A DNA stretch of 64,000 nucleotides from Desulfosporosinus sp. (GTDB lineage Bacteria > Bacillota > Desulfitobacteriia > Desulfitobacteriales > Desulfitobacteriaceae): NCBI GenBank assembly GCA_003513495.1, contig DOPM01000029.1:261588-325587 (forward strand), read 5' to 3'. Every line of letters starts with the position of its first letter. The first letter of the stretch is position 1. Made by a program: the position numbers and the translations under genes. Of the stretch, positions 58,899 to 64,000 are shown one piece after another. Under the pieces are notes generated by a model. The model ran no database searches. It saw only the letters and a program-made list of their open reading frames with translations, and was not told the DNA's origin.

Positions 58899-59573
58899 AT
58901 GCGTAAAATGAATTATTTGTTTGGAGCGGCCGCTTTAGGTCTTGGTGTTTTGGTCGGGACCTTAGGTATGTCTTTACTCACGAATTCGAGTTCCCCAACG
59001 TCATTTATCTCAAAATTACGTGGCCAAGATAAGATACAAACAGTTTCAGGAACCTTGAGTGATCCTGTCAAGATTCCACCCAACACGGATGTTGTAGCAG
59101 GGGGAACGTCAGAAAACGAAAATGAGAATGGATCGAAGATTCCGCAAACTAACCACGGTACTCTTACCGACAAAGAATCTCTCTTGGCTCAGCAGATCAT
59201 AACTGATTATAAGCAGAACATTGGTATTTTCTTCGGAGCTTGGAAATCCACAGATATGGCTGCCTTCCGTGCCAAGCTAGCTAAAGCCTATACGGGTGAT
59301 TTGTTTGAAAAACATGCTCGCCGAGCGGAAGAATACTTAGTTCAAGGGATAGGCTTGGATGTAACTCAAATTACCTTCGACCAGATTGATGTTGAAAGCG
59401 TCTCGGAAAATGCGGCTACCCTGCGCGTAGATTATCGGTACACAGCAAGGGATTACAATCTGACCGACAGGGCTCCGGTCGGGGACGAACATGAACAAAT
59501 AGTGCAGGTTCGGGTAAATCTAGTCAAACAAAATTCACGCTGGATGATTACGGGAGAAAGTACCATTCAGTAA
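58899..59573 (+). CDS. Membrane-anchored extracytoplasmic protein of unknown function
   Basis: A 224-residue protein with a hydrophobic N-terminal helix (about 4-25; YLFGAAALGLGVLVGTLGMS), a polar linker and a C-terminal domain. The latter has VDYRYTARDYNLTDRAPV and VQVRVNLVKQNSRWMITGES, the pattern of an SnoaL/NTF2-like or DUF4878-like cone fold. ATG at 58899 is chosen, since the longer frame upstream runs through the attenuator terminator. AAGGAG is rather far (12 bases). Function unknown. Confidence 0.65.
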   Translation: MRKMNYLFGAAALGLGVLVGTLGMSLLTNSSSPTSFISKLRGQDKIQTVSGTLSDPVKIPPNTDVVAGGTSENENENGSKIPQTNHGTLTDKESLLAQQIITDYKQNIGIFFGAWKSTDMAAFRAKLAKAYTGDLFEKHARRAEEYLVQGIGLDVTQITFDQIDVESVSENAATLRVDYRYTARDYNLTDRAPVGDEHEQIVQVRVNLVKQNSRWMITGESTIQ

Positions 59574-59575
59574 GT

Positions 59576-59606
59576 AAAAAGGCTACCTTAAGGGGTAGTC
59601 TTTTTT
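59576..59606 (+). terminator. Terminator
   Basis: AAAAAGGCTACC / GGTAGTCTTTTT stem, three bases after the stop codon of the preceding gene. Confidence 0.8.
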
Positions 59607-59644
59607 ATACTAATCAGAAACTATAACTTTTCGTTGCATACTTT

Positions 59645-59725
59645 CTGAAGCATAAGTGCAACTAAGGCTGCCGCCATCGCCTGAAGGCTTGGCGCCAGCC
59701 AAGTTTTCTTTAAGTTTCAGAAAGT
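59645..59725 (+). repeat. Dispersed intergenic repeat shared with 42600-42705
   Basis: GCATAAGTGCAACTAAGGC at 59652 and GCGCCAGCCAAGTTTTCTTT at 59692 recur in the hydrogenase operon gap in reverse orientation. Flanking CTTTCTGAAG and TTTCAGAAAG form an outer inverted repeat around the element. Confidence 0.6.
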
Positions 59726-59739
59726 ATAACTTTAGGGTC

Positions 59740-59790
59740 CTCTTTTACTCATGTCATCCTGAGCGCAGCGAAGGATGACATTAACCTATA
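59740..59790. repeat. Dispersed repeat fragment, copy D
   Basis: GTCATCCTGAGCGCAGCGAA, then GGATGACATT: a half of the palindrome seen in copy A at 16270-16325. The 301-base gap 59574-59874 is otherwise a terminator plus this and the previous repeat. Confidence 0.55.
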
Positions 59791-59874
59791 TGCACCAAAC
59801 TAGGTGTGTGATAAACTATTGTTCAGAATCATTTCCTTGAGATGTAGGGAAGAAAGAGGGGCTGAGCTTAGATC

Positions 59875-60909
59875 GTGGAAACCGCCAAAAGTCCCAAAAT
59901 GGAGCGGGTTGTGTGGGTAGACGTTTTAAAAGGCTTAGGAATAATGGCGGTTGTCTGGGGACACTCAGGAAGCAAAAATGCCTTCTACATGTTCTGGTTC
60001 CATATGCCTCTGTTTTTCTTTATCAGTGGTTATTTGTATCGCCTCAACTCACAACAAACAGAGCTATCTTATATAAAACGCAAGGTGAACCATTTATTGG
60101 TCCCTTACGCATATTATCTGATGTTATTAGCCCTAGGTATGTTCAGTGTGAGTCTTTGGAGAGGTCAATCTGCAGCTTACTTTTGGAGTGCAAATTGGAA
60201 GGCCTTTTTGCTAGGTGGAAGTCTATTAGAAGGGGTTTATGCTACCTTTTGGTTTACAACCTGCTTATTTTTTGTACAGATCGGATATGATTTCTTATGC
60301 AGAAAAATACCCTCTGGGTTCTATAAAGGGCTTATTGTACTTGTAGCTTTTTTAATAGCCTATTGGCAATCACGTTATTTGCCAGAGAGTTTCGTCCCTT
60401 GGAATATGGACGTTGGATTATACGCGTTAGTCTTTTATGCAGGTGGTCACTTTTGCAAACAAACAAAGCTATTAGATAAACCTTCAAGTCGGAAAATAGT
60501 GTTAGGAGTATCTTTTATACTCTTTATAGGGTTCATTCATCTTTACTCGCGGCAAATCCTAGATTATGGCTTGGATATGAAACATCGCCAATACTATTAT
60601 TTTGGGTTGAATCTAATCCTTCCTTTAATTTTTACGTTCTTTTTAGTTCAACTAAGTTTAATTCTTTCTAAGTGGCAGGTTTTTAATAAGACCTTAATTA
60701 GGATAGGCAGAGCGGCCATGGTAATTATGTATTTGCATATTCCTTCAGTCTACATAGTCCGTCAGATTATCCCTATGACACCGGTTCGCTTTTTTGTGGT
60801 AGGGATTCTATGCCCGTTGCTTTTTTATATGGTCATTCAAAGTTTCCCCTACGGAAGATTCTTAGCACTTGGAGAACCCATGAATAAGGGAAGGGAACAT
60901 TCGGCATGA
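59875..60909 (+). CDS. Acyltransferase-3-family membrane protein (fucose-4-O-acetylase-like)
   Basis: A 344-residue protein with about ten helices. It has WVDVLKGLGIMAVVWGHSGS at the start (His in VWGHSG is the family catalytic position), then FWFHMPLFFFISGYLYRL. It O-acetylates surface sugars using acetyl-CoA. The start is GTG at 59875; a later ATG at 59899 is possible. It is coupled to the next acyltransferase by an ATGA overlap. Confidence 0.88.
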   Translation: METAKSPKMERVVWVDVLKGLGIMAVVWGHSGSKNAFYMFWFHMPLFFFISGYLYRLNSQQTELSYIKRKVNHLLVPYAYYLMLLALGMFSVSLWRGQSAAYFWSANWKAFLLGGSLLEGVYATFWFTTCLFFVQIGYDFLCRKIPSGFYKGLIVLVAFLIAYWQSRYLPESFVPWNMDVGLYALVFYAGGHFCKQTKLLDKPSSRKIVLGVSFILFIGFIHLYSRQILDYGLDMKHRQYYYFGLNLILPLIFTFFLVQLSLILSKWQVFNKTLIRIGRAAMVIMYLHIPSVYIVRQIIPMTPVRFFVVGILCPLLFYMVIQSFPYGRFLALGEPMNKGREHSA

Positions 60910-62030
60910 TTAAACGTAACACCTTTGCAACGAAACCGGGAAAGATCGAGGAAATAAATTATCTTAGAGGGTTTGGAGTTTTAGCAGTCATCGCTATCCA
61001 CACGACAGGCTACTTTACTGTCATTAAGGAATTTAACTCCTTAGTCCTATTGACCTTATGGACAGATGTCTTTTCGCAGTTTGCGGTACCCTTATTTATT
61101 CTAATTTCGGGATTTGTTTTAGCTAAGAATTATAGAAATGACTTTCCGTTAATCGATTTTTATAAAAAAAGGATCCGCTCAATTATCCCTCAATACCTAT
61201 TATTCTCGGTTTTATATACAGCCTTTAACAATTGGGCTGCTATGAAAGCTAGCTCACTCAGTACAAACTTTAAACTTTTGCTTAAGAATATCTGGCATGC
61301 CGATGCATCCTACCATCTATGGTTCTTTTTATTAATCATTGTATTTTACCTTCTCTATCCGATCATTATAAGACTATATACTTTATTTAAGCAAAGAGAC
61401 CGGGCAGAACAATTCCTTGCCTTACTTCTGATCCTGCAGACTCTCTTTATGGTGAGTCTACACACTCCCTATTTAGCAGGTACGAGAGTTAATTTTATTG
61501 GTTTTCTTTTTTACTTTGGTCTAGGGATATATACCGCGGATCACTATAAACAATTAAAAGAAGGATTTAAGCGACAAACCTCGATTTTATTCACAATGTC
61601 CATGGCCTTGACTCTGGGATCAAGCTTTTTTATCATTATTGGCTTAACCACAGGCTACCGATATAACACAACACCAGATTATTTTTTTATCGGATCAGAA
61701 TTAGTCTATCCCATGTTTAGAGTGGTCACCTTCTTGCTGCTTTATAATGTGGCGAGGTACCTCCTTGAGAAAAAGAAGAGTGTCCTGGCCAAAGTAATGA
61801 ATAAAATTGGTCAATATTCCTTTGGAATTTACTTAATCCACATCTTTTTCAACCAATCTGCCATAAAGCTACTTAAGGACTATCAAATTGGCTTTGATGA
61901 TTGGGTTTTTTACCCAATAGTATACCTGGTGACGGTAGTTTTAAGCTATTTAAGCGTAAGAGTTATCAGTTTTATGCCCTTTAGTTACTATATAATAGGG
62001 TTTCAGAGTCCTAAAAGAACCCTCAAATAA
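60906..62030 (+). CDS. Acyltransferase-3-family membrane protein
   Basis: A 374-residue protein with about ten helices. It has EINYLRGFGVLAVIAIHTTG (family His in AIHTTG), FAVPLFILISGFVLAKNY and FGIYLIHIFFNQSAI. It is a paralogue of its neighbour but not closely similar. Likely modifies surface polysaccharide or lipid-linked sugars. A weak terminator overlaps its stop codon at 62018-62038. Confidence 0.88.
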   Translation: MIKRNTFATKPGKIEEINYLRGFGVLAVIAIHTTGYFTVIKEFNSLVLLTLWTDVFSQFAVPLFILISGFVLAKNYRNDFPLIDFYKKRIRSIIPQYLLFSVLYTAFNNWAAMKASSLSTNFKLLLKNIWHADASYHLWFFLLIIVFYLLYPIIIRLYTLFKQRDRAEQFLALLLILQTLFMVSLHTPYLAGTRVNFIGFLFYFGLGIYTADHYKQLKEGFKRQTSILFTMSMALTLGSSFFIIIGLTTGYRYNTTPDYFFIGSELVYPMFRVVTFLLLYNVARYLLEKKKSVLAKVMNKIGQYSFGIYLIHIFFNQSAIKLLKDYQIGFDDWVFYPIVYLVTVVLSYLSVRVISFMPFSYYIIGFQSPKRTLK

Positions 62031-62038
62031 AGGGTTTT
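62018..62038 (+). terminator. Weak terminator overlapping the acyltransferase stop codon
   Basis: AACCCT / AGGGTT stem with loop CAAATAA and a short T run. Confidence 0.45.
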
Positions 62039-62170
62039 ACCCTCTTCATTTTGTCAGTGAATATCAAGGAAGCAGCTCTCTTTTCTGTAGTTGTAAAAGC
62101 AAGTAAGTTGTAGTAAACTTTAGAACGATAAAGTATAATGTTGGGGTTTATCGAGAAAGGGCTGAGCTAC

Positions 62171-64000
62171 GTGTTATTCCGCAAACGAACGTTGGTTTTA
62201 ATGCTGATTGATGCTATGTTAATCAACTTGGCAGCTTTCGGCAGTTTTTATTTGCGCTTTGAAGGAGGTATACCCTTAGATTATTATCAGACGTATTATC
62301 ATACCGCCGTTGGAGGGACTATTTTATATCTGGTGGTTTTCTACGTCTTTGGGTTATATAATCGCCTTTGGCAATATGCGAGTACAGGGGAGTTACTCTC
62401 TATTCTTTATGCTGTAACCGTTGGAACGGGTGGAACCGTTGCGGTGGTTTATTTTTATGGCTTATCGAATGCGGACACACTCTCCTATATACGGATGCCC
62501 CATACGGCTGCAGTGCTCCTTTGGTTAGCCATGGTCTTTTTGATTGGGGGGTCGCGGTTTATTTGGCGGATCTTACAGGAAAATGCCTTTGATCGCCATG
62601 TCCCGGGCTCGCAAAAACAGGTACTTATTGTTGGGGCAGGAGATGCCGGCGTATTAGCTGCGCGAGAATTAAAAAACCGTAATTATCGAGATGGACGTCC
62701 TATAGGTTTTATCGATGATAATCGTTCAAAACAGAAATTGCAGTTACTTGGAATTCCAGTTTTAGGTACGAGAATGGATATTGCCCGCGTCGTAAAAGGA
62801 CACAACATTGATGAAGTTATTATTGCAATGCCTTCTGCATCAGGGGAATCCGTCCGGGAAATCGTCCAAATCTGTGAAAAATCCGGGGTTGAGCTAAAGA
62901 TAATGCCCGGCGTCTATGACATTATCAGCGGAGATATTAACGTCAATCCGATTCGTCAGGTTCAGGTAGAGGACTTGCTGGGGAGAGACCCAGTTTCCGT
63001 TGATCTAGAAGAGGTAGCGGGCTATGTTGCAGGAGAAACCGTGTTTATTACCGGAGCCGGTGGATCCATAGGCTCGGAAATCTGCCGTCAAATTGCCAGA
63101 TTTAACCCAGGGAAGCTGGTTCTGCTCGGGCATGGAGAAAACAGCATTTTTGACATTGAACAAGAGCTGAGATCTGAGCACCCGGGAATTGACTTTATAA
63201 CAGAGATCTTGGATATCAAAGACCGGGAGAAGGTCTTCTTAATCTTTAATAGGCATAAGCCAGGTGTCGTCTTCCACGCTGCAGCCCATAAACATGTTCC
63301 CTTAATGGAAAGAAATCCTGAAGAAGCCTTAAAGAATAACGTTGTCGGAACCCAAAACCTGGCAGAGGCAGCGGATTCAGTAAGAGTAAAGACCTTCGTC
63401 TCAATCTCAACAGATAAGGCAGTCAACCCAACTAGTGTTATGGGAGCAACTAAACGAACGGCAGAAATGCTGATTCAAAGCTTAGATCTCCGTTCCCAAA
63501 CCAAGTTTGTAGCTGTGCGGTTTGGTAATGTTTTAGGAAGCCGCGGCAGTGTAATTCCTACGTTTAAACGGCAAATTGCTCAAGGTGGTCCGGTGACAGT
63601 CACACATCCTGATATGGTACGTTACTTTATGACCATTCCTGAAGCGGCCCAGTTAGTGATTCAGGCGGGTGCCATGGGGCGTGGAGGAGAGATCTTCATC
63701 TTAGACATGGGGAAACCTGTTAAGATTGTAGATTTAGCTAAAGACTTAATTAGGCTTTCGGGTTTCGAACCCGATGTTGATATTAAGATACAATTTACGG
63801 GGATTCGGCCGGGAGAAAAACTCTATGAGGAATTGTTGACGGCTGAAGAAGGAGTTACTTCAACGAAACATAGTAGAATCTTTGTTGCTAAACCAAATGG
63901 TATTGACATTGAACGTCTAGAAGAATTAACCCATATTGTTCGAGAACGAGGCAGCTTTTTAACTAGAGATGAAGTTATTGAATTGTTACAGACCGTCATT
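62171..64000 (+). CDS. Polysaccharide-biosynthesis nucleotide-sugar epimerase/dehydratase, 3' end outside the window
   Basis: A CapD/EpsC/FlaA1-type protein; 610 codons are visible and the frame is still open. Four membrane helices (residues about 10-130) precede a Rossmann domain (VLIVGAGDAGVLAARELKN). The catalytic SDR domain follows with ITGAGGSIGSEICRQIARFN, HAAAHKHVPLMERNP and VSISTDKAVNPTSVMGATKR. It makes a UDP-sugar, such as UDP-QuiNAc-type intermediates, for surface polysaccharide. The start is GTG at 62171 with GAAAGGG upstream. The cut by the window edge explains the missing C-terminus. Confidence 0.92.
   Translation, partial: MLFRKRTLVLMLIDAMLINLAAFGSFYLRFEGGIPLDYYQTYYHTAVGGTILYLVVFYVFGLYNRLWQYASTGELLSILYAVTVGTGGTVAVVYFYGLSNADTLSYIRMPHTAAVLLWLAMVFLIGGSRFIWRILQENAFDRHVPGSQKQVLIVGAGDAGVLAARELKNRNYRDGRPIGFIDDNRSKQKLQLLGIPVLGTRMDIARVVKGHNIDEVIIAMPSASGESVREIVQICEKSGVELKIMPGVYDIISGDINVNPIRQVQVEDLLGRDPVSVDLEEVAGYVAGETVFITGAGGSIGSEICRQIARFNPGKLVLLGHGENSIFDIEQELRSEHPGIDFITEILDIKDREKVFLIFNRHKPGVVFHAAAHKHVPLMERNPEEALKNNVVGTQNLAEAADSVRVKTFVSISTDKAVNPTSVMGATKRTAEMLIQSLDLRSQTKFVAVRFGNVLGSRGSVIPTFKRQIAQGGPVTVTHPDMVRYFMTIPEAAQLVIQAGAMGRGGEIFILDMGKPVKIVDLAKDLIRLSGFEPDVDIKIQFTGIRPGEKLYEELLTAEEGVTSTKHSRIFVAKPNGIDIERLEELTHIVRERGSFLTRDEVIELLQTVI

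Noticed and set aside
1..64000. CRISPR arrays, tRNA/rRNA genes, transposases, phage genes
   Set aside because: None recognised on reading either strand. The repeats found are short dispersed intergenic elements without spacer periodicity.

Overview
The window looks like chromosome from a strictly anaerobic, endospore-forming member of the Clostridia. Desulfosporosinus or Desulfitobacterium is my best guess, by inference: AT-leaning DNA, strong AGGAGG ribosome sites, frequent TTG/GTG starts, a trimeric [FeFe] hydrogenase, an Amt-PII pair, short sporulation-like hydrophobic peptides and a CtsR-type site at clpP. No rRNA, tRNA, CRISPR array, insertion sequence or prophage was seen.

Region 1 (1-6.6 kb) holds a BCCT-family betaine/choline/carnitine transporter cut by the window edge, a large alkaline-phosphatase-superfamily hydrolase, a thioredoxin, a thioredoxin reductase with an extra C-terminal thioredoxin-like domain, and a divergent choline/aminoglycoside-kinase-like gene. 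Region 2 (7.0-26.5 kb) is the centrepiece: a complete type I choline-utilisation (cut) bacterial microcompartment locus. It encodes the glycyl-radical choline trimethylamine-lyase CutC and its activase CutD, and eight shell proteins (four BMC-H, one permuted EutS/PduU type, one GrpU-like with a GHCPQ iron-sulfur motif, one PduT-like tandem protein with Cys38, one EutN pentamer). It also encodes two aldehyde dehydrogenase homologues (one with its catalytic Cys replaced by Ser), an alcohol dehydrogenase, PduL, a PduS-like Fe-S flavoprotein, EutP, EutJ, EutQ and an EutT-like protein. A PocR-domain histidine kinase and an AraC-type response regulator follow downstream. Expected chemistry: choline to trimethylamine plus acetaldehyde, then acetaldehyde to ethanol and to acetyl-CoA/acetyl-phosphate inside the shell.

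Region 3 (26.6-40.9 kb) is a mosaic: a DUF2935 protein, a minus-strand cytochrome c-type nitric oxide reductase (norCB) followed by an FMN glutamate-synthase-domain protein, exodeoxyribonuclease III, a chemoreceptor, MgtC, two HD-GYP proteins (one apparently truncated), a gamma carbonic anhydrase, a TcdA-like enzyme and a 24-residue micro-ORF. Region 4 (40.8-45.1 kb, minus strand) is the hydrogenase operon. Region 5 (45.3-53 kb) has tandem DUF445 membrane proteins, amt-glnB, three small Gly-rich or hydrophobic proteins, glutamate dehydrogenase and a potassium channel. Region 6 (53-64 kb) has a PAS histidine kinase, clpP, galU, two secreted or anchored proteins, two acyltransferases and the start of a polysaccharide-biosynthesis epimerase/dehydratase, suggesting a cell-surface polysaccharide locus.

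Several dispersed intergenic repeat families run through the window. One copy lies in frame inside a DUF445 gene and one interrupts the cut operon. Coordinates of starts were chosen by ribosome-site spacing and differ from the longest open frame in many genes. All functional assignments come from reading the translated sequence against remembered family motifs; no database search was run.
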